Shown here piece after piece: positions 1 through 8,986 of a DNA stretch of 64,000 nucleotides (position 1 is its first letter; every line of letters starts with the position of its first letter). The notes beneath the pieces are model-generated. The model ran no database searches and had not been told where the DNA came from. It saw only the letters and a list, made by a program, of their open reading frames with translations. This stretch comes from Candidatus Acidulodesulfobacterium ferriphilum. Its GTDB lineage: Bacteria > SZUA-79 > Acidulodesulfobacterales > Acidulodesulfobacteraceae. The DNA lies in NCBI GenBank assembly GCA_004195035.1, contig SGBD01000002.1:186001-250000 (forward strand), read 5' to 3'. The position numbers and the translations under genes were made by a program.

Positions 1-54
1 ATAATTTCTCGGGCGGCATATTGCTGCTTTGCAAACTTAAATTGAAAGGTTAAA

Positions 55-320
55 TCATGAAATAAATAATGAATTTTGATTGTTTAAAAACTGTGAAATT
101 CTTTTTTCCGCAAGGTCGATATACTCCTTATTTATATCATAGCCTACATACTTTCTCCCAGACTTTAACGCCGCCAACGCCGCCGTTCCGCTTCCTCTCC
201 TTTTAGAACATATGCGTAATAACCGCTTTGTAAGTTATAAAAAAGTTGTTCTGGCGAGGCAAAGTTTTTCAAAGCCTCCTTGAAAAATTTAATTTCGGCA
301 TCATTATTCCATAGCGTCAT
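55..320 (-). pseudogene. Remnant of a DNA methyltransferase (broken)
   Basis: Two short minus-strand reading frames lie out of frame with each other. One runs from an ATG at 320 to a stop at 165-167 (51 codons, beginning MTLWNNDAEIKFF). The other covers about 195 down to a stop at 55-57 and reads GSGTAALAALKSGRKYVGYD followed by INKEYIDLAEKR. That second piece is the SAM-binding motif I and following segment of N4/N6 DNA methyltransferases, which normally follows a DPF sequence missing here. The simplest reading is a methyltransferase gene reduced by an internal deletion or frameshift. The specificity cannot be told. It borders the secretion cluster, so it may be debris of a modification island. 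Confidence 0.55.
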
Positions 321-404
321 TATATAAAACCTTTAATGCTATATTAATATAATTTTACGACATTATAACATATTTTTTAAGCAATTTTATTTGTTCTTCA
401 TTCT

Positions 405-965
405 TTAATGTTTCAATAATTTTCTGTAATAATCGTAATATTTATAAACCCGCATTATATATATTTCCGTTTGCCTGTAAGGCGGAATAATAAATTCTCT
501 GCGGTTTTTTGCATATATTATTTTAACAGAGCCTGGACCTGCATTATAGCATGCTAAAGCCGGAACCGGTTTATAGTCGAACATCGTCAGACAATAGCGC
601 AGGTATTTGGCGCCGGCAATTATATTTATCAAAGGATTAAAGGCATTTAAATTCATGGTTTTTGCCGTATTCGGCATAACCTGCATAAGTCCTACAGCCC
701 CTTCAGGGCTTACCGCGTTGATGTTAAAATTGCTTTCCGCCCTTATCACCGCAATAAGAAATAGAGCGGGTATTTTGTATTTATTCGATGCAAACATTAT
801 TGTTTTGTCAAATAACTTATAAGAAAATTTATATCCTTTTCGATGAAACCCAAACCCAAAGGAAACATAAGCCCGCGATATACAGTTTAAAAAAATAGTA
901 AACCAAAGCAATGCCGTAAATATCGATTTTTTTTCTAAAAAAAATCTAATTTTAAAATTTTCCAT
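405..965 (-). CDS. Lytic transglycosylase, VirB1-like, last gene of the T4SS operon
   Basis: The 186-residue protein has a hydrophobic N-terminal segment (about 15-30), so it is exported or anchored. It then carries a SLT/lysozyme-fold domain. The catalytic glutamate is E77 in IRAESNFN, followed by GAVGLMQVMP and the ALACYNAGPG motif typical of Slt family 1. The predicted role is to cleave peptidoglycan glycan strands so that an envelope machine can cross the wall. It starts at ATG 963-965, 18 bp after the preceding lipoprotein gene, and is the terminal gene of the type IV secretion run. This matches the VirB1 role. A free-standing housekeeping Slt is the alternative. Confidence 0.85.
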   Translation of the reverse strand: MENFKIRFFLEKKSIFTALLWFTIFLNCISRAYVSFGFGFHRKGYKFSYKLFDKTIMFASNKYKIPALFLIAVIRAESNFNINAVSPEGAVGLMQVMPNTAKTMNLNAFNPLINIIAGAKYLRYCLTMFDYKPVPALACYNAGPGSVKIIYAKNRREFIIPPYRQTEIYIMRVYKYYDYYRKLLKH

Positions 966-983
966 CGGGCGTTTAACGCAGGG

Positions 984-1673
984 TTAAAATTTATAAACTA
1001 ATTTATCAAGTTTATTATTGCTGCCGTCGTAATAATTTATGTAAGCGGCAAGCCTTATTTTCGATAAGTCCTCCCGCGCCAAAAATATCGTTTCGCAGGT
1101 AATTTTCTTTAAACCGCTCAAGGGCGTTTTATATTTCAGATTTGATTTAAAAGGCAATCCTCTGACCCCGCTTTTGGATTTTTTAAATAATTCTATCCGG
1201 CAGTTAACCGTTTTATCCGATAAATTTATTATGGAAAAATTTATTAATTCAAAAATTCCTTCTATTTGAACCGATTGAATCGTTAATTCAAATTTTCCAT
1301 TTTGACTTTTAATTATTTTACCGATGCTTATTTTGTAAATATTCAACATTTTATATTTTTTTAAAGATATGTTTGAATTTGAAATAAATGCGGGATGAAG
1401 CAAAGGTTTTAATTTTATGGAATGTTTATTTTGATTTTTTTTATTCTCCCCGCTTAATATATTTTTGATTTCATTACCCGGTATATTGTTTAATTTCAAA
1501 GAATCTCTCAAAACCTTTTTTTTCAATTTATCCGCGCCGTTGTAATGCCTTAAGCCAAAACCAGGAGGATTTTGAGCGCACCCGGACAGCAGGCAAATAA
1601 TTAATATATTACTTAATGAATATATTACTAAGTATTTATATTTATAAAGTTTATTTAATTTAATATATTTCAT
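984..1673 (-). CDS. Putative lipoprotein of the T4SS operon
   Basis: The 229-residue protein has a lipoprotein signal: a lysine-rich start, a hydrophobic stretch at about 14-30, then a lipobox LLSGC with the cysteine near residue 32. The mature part is Lys/Asn-rich and appears beta-rich in the second half. I do not recognise a family. Its position between the VirB9-like and VirB1-like genes (28 and 18 bp gaps) suggests an outer-membrane accessory role comparable to VirB7 or TrbH. It is much longer than classical VirB7 (about 50 residues), so this is inference from context only. Confidence 0.6.
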   Translation of the reverse strand: MKYIKLNKLYKYKYLVIYSLSNILIICLLSGCAQNPPGFGLRHYNGADKLKKKVLRDSLKLNNIPGNEIKNILSGENKKNQNKHSIKLKPLLHPAFISNSNISLKKYKMLNIYKISIGKIIKSQNGKFELTIQSVQIEGIFELINFSIINLSDKTVNCRIELFKKSKSGVRGLPFKSNLKYKTPLSGLKKITCETIFLAREDLSKIRLAAYINYYDGSNNKLDKLVYKF

Positions 1674-1701
1674 AGTTTATAATTTTTCCGCCCGTCAGTT
1701 T

Positions 1702-2694
1702 TTAATTATTTAATATATTATCTATCCTCAACTTAATGAGTTTTCCGTTAAGAATGGTATGGATGGATAATTTGAGATTATCTCCCGTTTTAATGTCAGG
1801 TTTTTTGAAAATAATCACATTTTTTACGATTTTATAAGGCATGTACTTAGCATTATGCGGAACATGGTTTACAATATATATCACTTTAAAAACATTTGAG
1901 TTATAACCGTTGAAAAAACTTCCGCCCTCTTCCCTGTATAGATATATATTCCTGATAAAAAACGGTTTATTGTTATCATTGGTTATCTGATATTCAAGAT
2001 AATAAATCGATTTTATATGGCTTATAGATATAACGGTCAATGTTATGCCGTCCTTTCCCGCCGTCTTGTTTATCTTTAATCTATTAACCAAAAGTATTAA
2101 ATTCATAACATCCTTCTTTTCTTTTTTCAGCTTAAGTCCTTTTTCGTTTAATATTGCAAACTTAGATTTATATTTTTGCAGTAAAGCCGTTTTTAATTTA
2201 TCGATTTTGCTTTCGATGTAATTAGAGGCAAAGACATTTTTTAATGTATTTGCGAGGTTAAGATTGTATGTAACGAGTTTAGCGTTTTTTATTCTTAAAA
2301 GTATATTTATAAGGCCGTATTTGGTAAATATTTCGAGATTGCTTGTCGTGCCGGCATCATATGTTATAGGTTTAATAAATATCTGCCTTCCCACGACCTG
2401 CTCCGAAAATGCCCCCGTATTGCCCACGGCAACATCCAACGGAATTGCAGGAAGCGTAATTACGCTGACATACCCTAAAGCCGTGTTAAGTTTATATATA
2501 ACCCCCGATTTTATCTCTAATTTATGTACTGAAGACCTGTTTTTGAAGCTGTATTTTTTAATATTCGAATAACTTGTGGCGTTTGCAATACCGATGCCGC
2601 GGGTAGAATAATTTAAAATAAACAATGGAAAAAGCGTTAACGCCGTTAAAAATAAACCTGTGATTTTAGATTTTTTATTCCTGTTTTTAACCAT
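1702..2694 (-). CDS. virB9: VirB9/TrbG-family T4SS protein
   Basis: The 330-residue protein has a signal peptide (basic N-terminus, hydrophobic about 14-38). The N-terminal domain reads LGYVSVITLPAIPLDVAVG, followed by QIFIKPITYDAGTTSNLEIF and TKYG. These are the hallmarks of the VirB9/TrbG/CagX N-terminal domain, where the chaperone-like segment docks VirB8/VirB10. The C-terminal half looks like the beta-sandwich that joins the outer-membrane core complex. The family role is to form the periplasmic and outer-membrane core ring with VirB7 and VirB10. It is unusual that it lies four genes away from virB10 rather than next to it. Confidence 0.8.
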   Translation of the reverse strand: MVKNRNKKSKITGLFLTALTLFPLFILNYSTRGIGIANATSYSNIKKYSFKNRSSVHKLEIKSGVIYKLNTALGYVSVITLPAIPLDVAVGNTGAFSEQVVGRQIFIKPITYDAGTTSNLEIFTKYGLINILLRIKNAKLVTYNLNLANTLKNVFASNYIESKIDKLKTALLQKYKSKFAILNEKGLKLKKEKKDVMNLILLVNRLKINKTAGKDGITLTVISISHIKSIYYLEYQITNDNNKPFFIRNIYLYREEGGSFFNGYNSNVFKVIYIVNHVPHNAKYMPYKIVKNVIIFKKPDIKTGDNLKLSIHTILNGKLIKLRIDNILNN

Positions 2695-2760
2695 ATTTAC
2701 CCCTTTTTACTATTTTTTCCTTCCGTGAAATCAATTTTTATTTCAAACGGGTTATTAAAA

Positions 2761-3099
2761 TTAATTCCCGTAAGCCCCGTTTCCGTCTCCATCCTTTTCT
2801 TTATATTTTTCTAATTTATTATGCATTTTAAGCTTTGAACCCGTAAGCCTTATCTCGAAAATTCGCACATATAGGCTGTGCGCTCCCGCGAAAAACATAA
2901 AAAAATTTGCGGCGTAAAGAATTACTACGACCGGATACCGCTTAAAAGAGTAACCGATAAACAGATAAAAAGAATTAACGAGATATTTAAAATCATGATC
3001 GGTAAAATAAAAAAGAACAAACAATCCGCTAAAAACAAGAAAAATTAATTCAAAAATATCGAGTTCATAACCGTATCCCGATCCATGCGTGTTTTTCAT
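2761..3099 (-). CDS. Small two-helix membrane protein in the T4SS operon, unknown
   Basis: I chose the ATG at 3097-3099 because GGTGTGGGG lies at ribosome-binding distance. An in-frame GTG at 3112-3114 would overlap that site. The product is about 112 residues with two hydrophobic segments (around residues 12-35 and 52-72) and a charged tail rich in Lys, Gly and Asp. No family is recognised. It lies 31 bp downstream of virD4 and 66 bp upstream of virB9, so it is probably co-transcribed. It may be an inner-membrane accessory of the coupling protein, which is inference only. Confidence 0.55.
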   Translation of the reverse strand: MKNTHGSGYGYELDIFELIFLVFSGLFVLFYFTDHDFKYLVNSFYLFIGYSFKRYPVVVILYAANFFMFFAGAHSLYVRIFEIRLTGSKLKMHNKLEKYKEKDGDGNGAYGN

Positions 3100-3129
3100 T
3101 TTTTTACCCCACACCTGTTAATTTTACAC

Positions 3130-4980
3130 TCATTGTTCGAAATAACTTTTTAATTTCGGTTTATAAATCGGATGAAGATAAACAATCCCGGGTCCCTTTA
3201 TCCCGCCTCCTGAATATATCCTGTAAATAGCCTGATTTAATTTTAAACCGGCAAAATCGTTCGTATCGAAAGAAGGCATTTTTTCATATGTCTTAGTCGT
3301 ACCCTGCGAAATAGTGTTATCTTCGGACAGGAGTCCGCCGACATACGGGTTGAATCTGGCTCCGTCATCCTGCTCCGTTATATTTTCCGTTATTTTTAAC
3401 TTATATTCCTTGTCGCATATCTTCGAAGCCTTTTCCCTCGAATAGTCGTCGCTTAATGAAAGCCATACGGAAGACCTTATATTGCCGAGCAGCGAATTAA
3501 GCCTTTCTTCCGACCCCAGTTTTAATTTTAAAGAACTGTAGCCCTGCGTAAGAACTATGTTTATCGCCTTCGATTGCCTGCATCTTGCAAAAAATTCCGC
3601 ATCCGATTCTATATCTCCCGATGTTACATAATTTTGATATTCGTCGCATATAAAAACTACCGGCCTTTTAATGTTAATGGCGCTATCCGCCGCCGAGTTA
3701 TAAACCCTGTTTAAAACCGTCCTGAAATAGTCAAGTTTAAGCATGATGCCGATTGCCTTTCCCGTTAAACCATATTTGGATTCGGGCATTCTTAAGATGA
3801 CTATTCTCCCGCTGTTTATCACATCCTGAAAGCCGGGAAAATTGAGTTTTTCTTCCGGCGGGCAGAATGTTTCCTTATACAGCGGTTTTATAAAATCGGA
3901 ACAAACCCTCATGGATTCGCTTTTTATTATCGCCTTTGTCCTTTCGTCGAGTCCGCGAAAATCTCCGCCCGTAAAATATGCCGCGGCAAGCCTTATTTCG
4001 TCTAAGGCGTTATAATCGTCATAATTTTCATAATAACCCCCGGCATTATCTTCGTTATCATCCTTTTCAGCCCTGCCGTTGTTTGAGCGCTTTTCTTTTG
4101 CGTTTATCAAATTGCCGGCATATTCGAGCATGTCTTTTAATTTTATTTCGTCCGCAATAATCTCATATATATCGCTCAATGTTACATAACCAAAGCACGA
4201 TCTTATTAAGCCGATAGAGTTTGCAAGCAGGTTAATAGATTTATCTTTCCAATAGCTGTCCTGTCTTCCGTCGTTTGAATTCATATTTTCTATAACCGAA
4301 TACAGCCTTTCGGCAATAACTTTAGCGTCCAGCCGCGGATAATGTACAGGATTAAAATAACAGCCGGAACCCGGCTCGATTACAATAATATCCCTTTGCC
4401 TGCCGTTCCTTTCGAGAATTCTTACCGCTTCCTTCCAAAAGTCTCCTTTTACATCGAGTATAAGCCCGCCGATTCTTTCGTCTTCCACCCATTTTTTGCA
4501 ATTTGCCAGCTGGTCGAAATACGGATATGCGCAGGCGGTTGTTTTACCCGTTCCAGTTGCCCCGAAAATAATCAGCCCGGTATAAAGACCGTTTTTATCC
4601 ATAATAAGCCAGTCGGGCTTTTCTTTTCTGCTTCCGTCTCTATTATGAATTTCCCCTATCACAAGTTTGAAATCACCTTCTTCCGGCCATGCCGGTTCAA
4701 ATTTTTTTGAAAATTTTTTAACATTTTTATTTCTATTTTCCGGCTTGAGATATAAATATTTGTTATAAAGCATATTCGAAAATGTATAAGCCGAGATAAA
4801 CCATGTTGTTACCGGCGTTAAAATAAAAAAGAGCCTGACATATTTAAAATAATCAAAATAATAAACTATGCTTTTGTCCGAAAAAAAAATTGAAATTATG
4901 AAAATATAAAACAGCTCAAATCCCCATATTAAAAGGGATACGCCAATTTTTACAATCAATCCGCTATTGTTTTTCTTCAA
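3130..4980 (-). CDS. virD4: VirD4/TraG-type coupling protein ATPase
   Basis: The 616-residue protein has two N-terminal membrane segments (about 10-30 and 48-70), then a RecA/FtsK-like ATPase domain. The Walker A motif is GATGTGKTTACAYP near residue 140. The Walker B region is VFICDEYQNYV, followed by the FFARCRQSKAINIVLTQG segment. This is the arrangement of type IV coupling proteins, which bring substrate to the secretion channel. The start is a TTG overlapping the end of the MoxR gene by 17 bp, indicating translational coupling. No relaxase lies nearby, so the substrate (DNA or protein) is unknown. Confidence 0.9.
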   Translation of the reverse strand: MKKNNSGLIVKIGVSLLIWGFELFYIFIISIFFSDKSIVYYFDYFKYVRLFFILTPVTTWFISAYTFSNMLYNKYLYLKPENRNKNVKKFSKKFEPAWPEEGDFKLVIGEIHNRDGSRKEKPDWLIMDKNGLYTGLIIFGATGTGKTTACAYPYFDQLANCKKWVEDERIGGLILDVKGDFWKEAVRILERNGRQRDIIVIEPGSGCYFNPVHYPRLDAKVIAERLYSVIENMNSNDGRQDSYWKDKSINLLANSIGLIRSCFGYVTLSDIYEIIADEIKLKDMLEYAGNLINAKEKRSNNGRAEKDDNEDNAGGYYENYDDYNALDEIRLAAAYFTGGDFRGLDERTKAIIKSESMRVCSDFIKPLYKETFCPPEEKLNFPGFQDVINSGRIVILRMPESKYGLTGKAIGIMLKLDYFRTVLNRVYNSAADSAINIKRPVVFICDEYQNYVTSGDIESDAEFFARCRQSKAINIVLTQGYSSLKLKLGSEERLNSLLGNIRSSVWLSLSDDYSREKASKICDKEYKLKITENITEQDDGARFNPYVGGLLSEDNTISQGTTKTYEKMPSFDTNDFAGLKLNQAIYRIYSGGGIKGPGIVYLHPIYKPKLKSYFEQ

Positions 4981-5890
4981 ATCGCTGCGCCGTTACCCTT
5001 TTAATAATATTTTTTACCGCCCTGATATCCGAATAATATGTCCACAAAGAAGATTCCAGAATCTTAATGTCTTCGGTCTTAACAAAATCTCTCCCGTTTA
5101 AAAAGGCATTAACCTTTATTATTCTAACCACTTCTTTCCACCGCCTGTCAGAAACGATAACCTGTTTGTTTTTTAGCTCTTCCCTTATTTCATATAAGAC
5201 ATTAAAAATTTCATCCGAAAAATAGACGCTGCAGGAGGCATGAGTTAAAAGATTTATATCGTCAAGGTTTAACTTTATATTTTGAAAATTGTAATCGCCT
5301 TGTATTTCCAGTAATTTCTTAAAATTGCCCTTTTCATTTATCGGCAGTATTTCCTTGCGAAATAAAAACCTGTCATAGAGCGGTAAAAGATTTGAATTTG
5401 ATGATTTATCGGGCTTTTCGTTCGAGGTTGCAAAAAGGCTTATTAAAGGAATTTTACGCGGTTCGGGCGCATATATTATTCTTTCGTTCATAATGGCAAG
5501 AAGCGAGTTTAGCGTGGAATGCGGCCCCTTAAAAAATTCGTCTATCAAGGCTATATCACAGTTGTCGATGCCTCTTTTATTTTTAGTATTTTTAGATAAA
5601 AGATCATTTACATCCGCCGCCGGCGTCATCTGAAAATCGAACAGCTTAAGGCCGCGCACATGTTTTGCCAGCGCTTTTAATATCGCGGTTTTGGCAAGCC
5701 CCGGCTCCCCTATCAATATCGAATGTTTTTTCGATATAATAGCCGATATAATAATATCTACCGCCTCCTTTCTTTCTAAAAACTGCGAATTAAGGCAGTT
5801 TTTAATTCCGTCAAGCTTTTTCATAATTAGTTCTATTTTCCCGTTATTATTGCCCGTCCCGTCCTGTATCAATTGCTCCGCCTCCGCCAA
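4964..5890 (-). CDS. MoxR/RavA-type AAA+ ATPase inside the T4SS operon
   Basis: The 308-residue protein carries a AAA+ module: Walker A GEPGLAKT at 61-68, Walker B ALIDEF at about 114-119, sensor 1 SLFATSNE at 151-158, an arginine-finger-like LYDRFLFR at about 171-178, and SDRRW in the lid. These features fit the MoxR group, nearest RavA. MoxR ATPases usually act as chaperones with a VWA-domain partner, but none is encoded here. The gene is 4 bp after virB10 and overlaps virD4, the place where virB11 usually lies. The TTG start at 5890 has no obvious ribosome site, and a later TTG at about 5870 behind GGCGGAG is possible. Confidence 0.85.
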   Translation of the reverse strand: MAEAEQLIQDGTGNNNGKIELIMKKLDGIKNCLNSQFLERKEAVDIIISAIISKKHSILIGEPGLAKTAILKALAKHVRGLKLFDFQMTPAADVNDLLSKNTKNKRGIDNCDIALIDEFFKGPHSTLNSLLAIMNERIIYAPEPRKIPLISLFATSNEKPDKSSNSNLLPLYDRFLFRKEILPINEKGNFKKLLEIQGDYNFQNIKLNLDDINLLTHASCSVYFSDEIFNVLYEIREELKNKQVIVSDRRWKEVVRIIKVNAFLNGRDFVKTEDIKILESSLWTYYSDIRAVKNIIKRVTAQRFEEKQ

Positions 5891-5894
5891 TTTT

Positions 5895-7109
5895 TTATTT
5901 TATATATGCAGGCTTAAGAAACATTATCTTTATCGGCGTATCTTTCGGGAGCGTTATACTGATGTTTTGATTTGAATTAGCATAGTTATTTATCCCGTTT
6001 TGAGCCTGATTCAGCTCATTTTGAGCCACGTTTTCCCTTATCTGATTTTGAAATGTATAAGGGTTTGAGGAATTTATTCCCGAACCTCCTCCTATAAAAA
6101 TAGATGCCGCAGAGGCAATACCCTGCGCCGCCGATGCAAGAATATTTCCGGCGTAACGATAATGCACATCCCCCTTTATTCCCCCTGAGCCGTCCGGCAT
6201 CATTGCAGCGGCATCTATATCGACCCTGTGTCCGCTTTTTTTAATAATTTCATTAAACAAAATATTCAGCCTGTTCAACGAATGTTTAACGCTTACCGTT
6301 CCAAAGAATTCATCCCCTTTTTCCAATGCCGCCTTCCCCTGATAATAGAAGGTGTTTGACAATATTGCTATAATCGGAACTTCCGTATTATAGGAAAATA
6401 CCTTGTATTTTATGTAGGCGCTTACGACCGTTCCCTGCGGGATAACAACGCTTTTATTACGGCTGTTATTATCACTGTTTTGTTTTGACGGCGCGGGCTT
6501 ATAATCCGCCGCTTTAACGGAATGCCCGCCTTCGTTTATTCCTCTTTCCCTCTCTAAAATGCCTTTACCGTAGCTTGCCTTAATAAAAACAATCATCTTT
6601 TTGTTTATTTGAGGCATAGTGCGAAGCGTATTTTGATATGCGCTATTTTGCCTGTAAATGCCGTTATTCTTTGAATTTTTATTGAATTTAATATTCCCGT
6701 TTAGCTTTTTCATTTCTTTATTAAATTTAGCATTAAACTTAGCCGGCTTTTCCGGCGTAGCCGTTTTACCGCCCTTTCCTCCGGCATAATTAAAAACGGA
6801 TGGAGAAAATCTTTTTTCGTCTTTTATCGTTTTATTTTTATAAAGGTTAAGAATCCGTTTCTTATCTTTGCTTATATTTTTGCCTGATTTATGAAAAAAT
6901 AAAAATTTTAGCGCTAAAATTATAGCTATCAAAAAAACTACGGCAACAAGCGGAAGTTTAAAAAATTTTAAAAAATCTTTATTTGAAAACTTATTCTTTT
7001 CCGCTATGCCTGAATTGTAAATATCCGGCGCAGCAGGGTCGGTTTGCTCCAAATCTTCTTCTCTTACGACATGGGGATTATTTTTATCTATTTTATTTAT
7101 TTTATCCAT
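5895..7109 (-). CDS. virB10: VirB10/TrbI-family T4SS scaffold protein
   Basis: The 404-residue protein has a cytoplasmic N-terminus of about 47 residues, one membrane helix (about 47-70), and a long Lys/Asn-rich linker. From about residue 215 comes the C-terminal beta domain, with VIPQGTVVSAYIKYKVFSYN, GDEFFGTVSVKHSLNRLNI and a hydrophobic, Ala/Gly-rich antenna-like segment (SAAQGIASAASIFIGGG). VirB10 spans from the inner membrane to the outer-membrane pore and senses ATPase activity. The linker is Lys/Asn-rich rather than proline-rich. It lies 6 bp after virB8 and 4 bp before the MoxR gene. Confidence 0.88.
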   Translation of the reverse strand: MDKINKIDKNNPHVVREEDLEQTDPAAPDIYNSGIAEKNKFSNKDFLKFFKLPLVAVVFLIAIILALKFLFFHKSGKNISKDKKRILNLYKNKTIKDEKRFSPSVFNYAGGKGGKTATPEKPAKFNAKFNKEMKKLNGNIKFNKNSKNNGIYRQNSAYQNTLRTMPQINKKMIVFIKASYGKGILERERGINEGGHSVKAADYKPAPSKQNSDNNSRNKSVVIPQGTVVSAYIKYKVFSYNTEVPIIAILSNTFYYQGKAALEKGDEFFGTVSVKHSLNRLNILFNEIIKKSGHRVDIDAAAMMPDGSGGIKGDVHYRYAGNILASAAQGIASAASIFIGGGSGINSSNPYTFQNQIRENVAQNELNQAQNGINNYANSNQNISITLPKDTPIKIMFLKPAYIK

Positions 7110-7115
7110 GCAGGA

Positions 7116-7778
7116 TCAGGCGCCTCCCAGTTTTAAACTGCTGAAATAAACTACTTCCAGTCCAAAAGGATATTGCACGCTTCTTTTTACCCTTTTAAGT
7201 ATTAATTTATCTTCGTATGCCGCATTGTTTTTAATATTAGAATCGTTATCGGAAATAACCGTCCTGACGATATAAAGTTTTAACTCGTCATGATTAACCG
7301 TCTGCCTTATTAGCTTTATCTTTTTAAATTTGATTACGGATGTGATGCCTGCTTTTTCCATTTTTTGAATAAAGCCGTTTTTCACAATCATTTTAAGGGT
7401 TTTTTCTCCATAGCCGGGCGACATCTTATTTAACGCTCTCGAAAGTTCGGTTTTTATCATTAATGAATTAAAACCCGTAAATTCCTTTATAAAGCTTTTG
7501 GAAAAATATACTATTTCACCCATGCCGACTCTGTTATTAAAGGGTAAATTTCTTAAAACCCTTGCATTTCCGGTGCTGTTAACCCTGATGACTATCGGAA
7601 CCCTATTTATTTTATATGTGTAAAAAGATGTAAAAAGCGCAGCTATTAAAATTAAAGACATTAGAAGTATTACAACCTTAAGCGCGGCGTTTTGAGATTC
7701 CAGATCGCCCCAAATCTCATAGAAAAGCCTGCTATTTCTCTTTTTGATATCGTCTTTTGAATTTAAAAGATTTCCCAT
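7116..7778 (-). CDS. virB8: VirB8/TrbF-like T4SS inner-membrane protein
   Basis: The 220-residue protein has a cytoplasmic N-terminus, one membrane helix (about 32-54), and a periplasmic domain of the NTF2-like size seen in VirB8. The segment before the helix (YEIWGDLESQNAALKVVILL) and the one after it (INRVPIVIRVNSTGNA) fit VirB8/TrbF/TraE relatives. The family role is a platform that nucleates assembly and contacts VirB9, VirB10 and VirB5. Sequence resemblance is modest, so the call also leans on its place between virB6 and virB10. Confidence 0.75.
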   Translation of the reverse strand: MGNLLNSKDDIKKRNSRLFYEIWGDLESQNAALKVVILLMSLILIAALFTSFYTYKINRVPIVIRVNSTGNARVLRNLPFNNRVGMGEIVYFSKSFIKEFTGFNSLMIKTELSRALNKMSPGYGEKTLKMIVKNGFIQKMEKAGITSVIKFKKIKLIRQTVNHDELKLYIVRTVISDNDSNIKNNAAYEDKLILKRVKRSVQYPFGLEVVYFSSLKLGGA

Positions 7779-7828
7779 ATCGCCCTATTTTAATAATTAT
7801 TTTAAAATTTCTAAATTATCCGGGCTTA

Positions 7829-8986
7829 TCATCTAATTCTAAAATTTCCCGTTTTAACGGCTATACTTTTAAACGGTTTTGATATTGCTTGAATTCTTTC
7901 ATGCGCGTCATTGCTTATACCCTCGAATAATTTTCCTATAAAATACGGAACGGTAACATTGATAAGAATCATTACGATAAAAATAGTTACGGCCTCGGCA
8001 AATGTAAAAACTCCGAGTATATTACCCATTCCGGTTTCGGAAGACGGAATATTAATCGATACGATTTTTCCTAATACGGTAAAAAATATAAGCTGTTCCA
8101 ATGCAACCATAACTCCCCAAAATGAAATTTCGATAAACATTTTCATCCATTTTCCAAAGATACCTCTTGTGTACGGTATGGTTTCAAACCCGAGAATAAT
8201 CGGGCATATGGAAAATAATAACCCCAGAAGTATCAGCTGAACGAATGCCATAATCAACTGTATAATTAAATAAAAAAGATTAAATAAAAACCACAATATT
8301 CCCATAAGTATAGTTCCAGTTATTGCGTGAACCGCGCCTGCAAACCACGACACCGGGTTTAAATTCCAGCCGCTCTTAGCGGAAGCGGTTCCATTCGACG
8401 ATACGGTTGGGATCGATACATTGTGAAGACTGCCCGAAATGGAAGAAACGATTTGCGAAACCGATTCGCCTATGTTATATACATTTTGTTTTAAAAGATA
8501 AATCTGGAGCCTGTCCGCAAGGGTTAAAATTATCTGGGCAAAGTTTGAAAAACCGGTCTGTTTCCATGACAAAAAGGCTGCGGCGATAAGTCCCGTTCTT
8601 AAAAACAAGCCGTAATAACTGAAAGACTTATCCGTTAACTCCGACCTGTAGCCTTCAAAAAAGGACAGCACAATCCCCAGAGCAAACAGAAAATAAAACA
8701 TGTAAGACATAAAACTGCTCATTGTAGAATTACTGTCAAGCGCCGGCGGGATAGAATCTATCGAAAGTATGTTAAAGTCCTGTCCGTTGCTCAGTTTAGA
8801 TATGGATAGGGACGATTCATTTATATCCGAACCTGCGCTTGCGGAATTTACGCTGCCCGTTGACGGTGTCGGCACGGGAGCCGGCGCGGCCATCGCAAGC
8901 CCTGCCTTGTATAAAACAAAATTAGTAACGATAATTACAGAGATTATAACCGTCAAATATGATAAAATCTTCCCCATTCTATTCAT
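7829..8986 (-). CDS. virB6: VirB6/TrbL-like polytopic T4SS protein
   Basis: The 385-residue protein begins with a signal-like helix (about 8-32). It then has several membrane spans at about 87-108, 125-145, 215-265 and 325-350, with a small-residue-rich loop after the first. The region WFLFNLFYLIIQLIMAFVQL and the following glycine-containing spans look like the TrbL/VirB6 conserved block. VirB6 forms part of the inner-membrane channel. A 324-bp gap containing a palindromic repeat separates it from the upstream virB5-like gene. It is 50 bp before virB8. Confidence 0.75.
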   Translation of the reverse strand: MNRMGKILSYLTVIISVIIVTNFVLYKAGLAMAAPAPVPTPSTGSVNSASAGSDINESSLSISKLSNGQDFNILSIDSIPPALDSNSTMSSFMSYMFYFLFALGIVLSFFEGYRSELTDKSFSYYGLFLRTGLIAAAFLSWKQTGFSNFAQIILTLADRLQIYLLKQNVYNIGESVSQIVSSISGSLHNVSIPTVSSNGTASAKSGWNLNPVSWFAGAVHAITGTILMGILWFLFNLFYLIIQLIMAFVQLILLGLLFSICPIILGFETIPYTRGIFGKWMKMFIEISFWGVMVALEQLIFFTVLGKIVSINIPSSETGMGNILGVFTFAEAVTIFIVMILINVTVPYFIGKLFEGISNDAHERIQAISKPFKSIAVKTGNFRIR

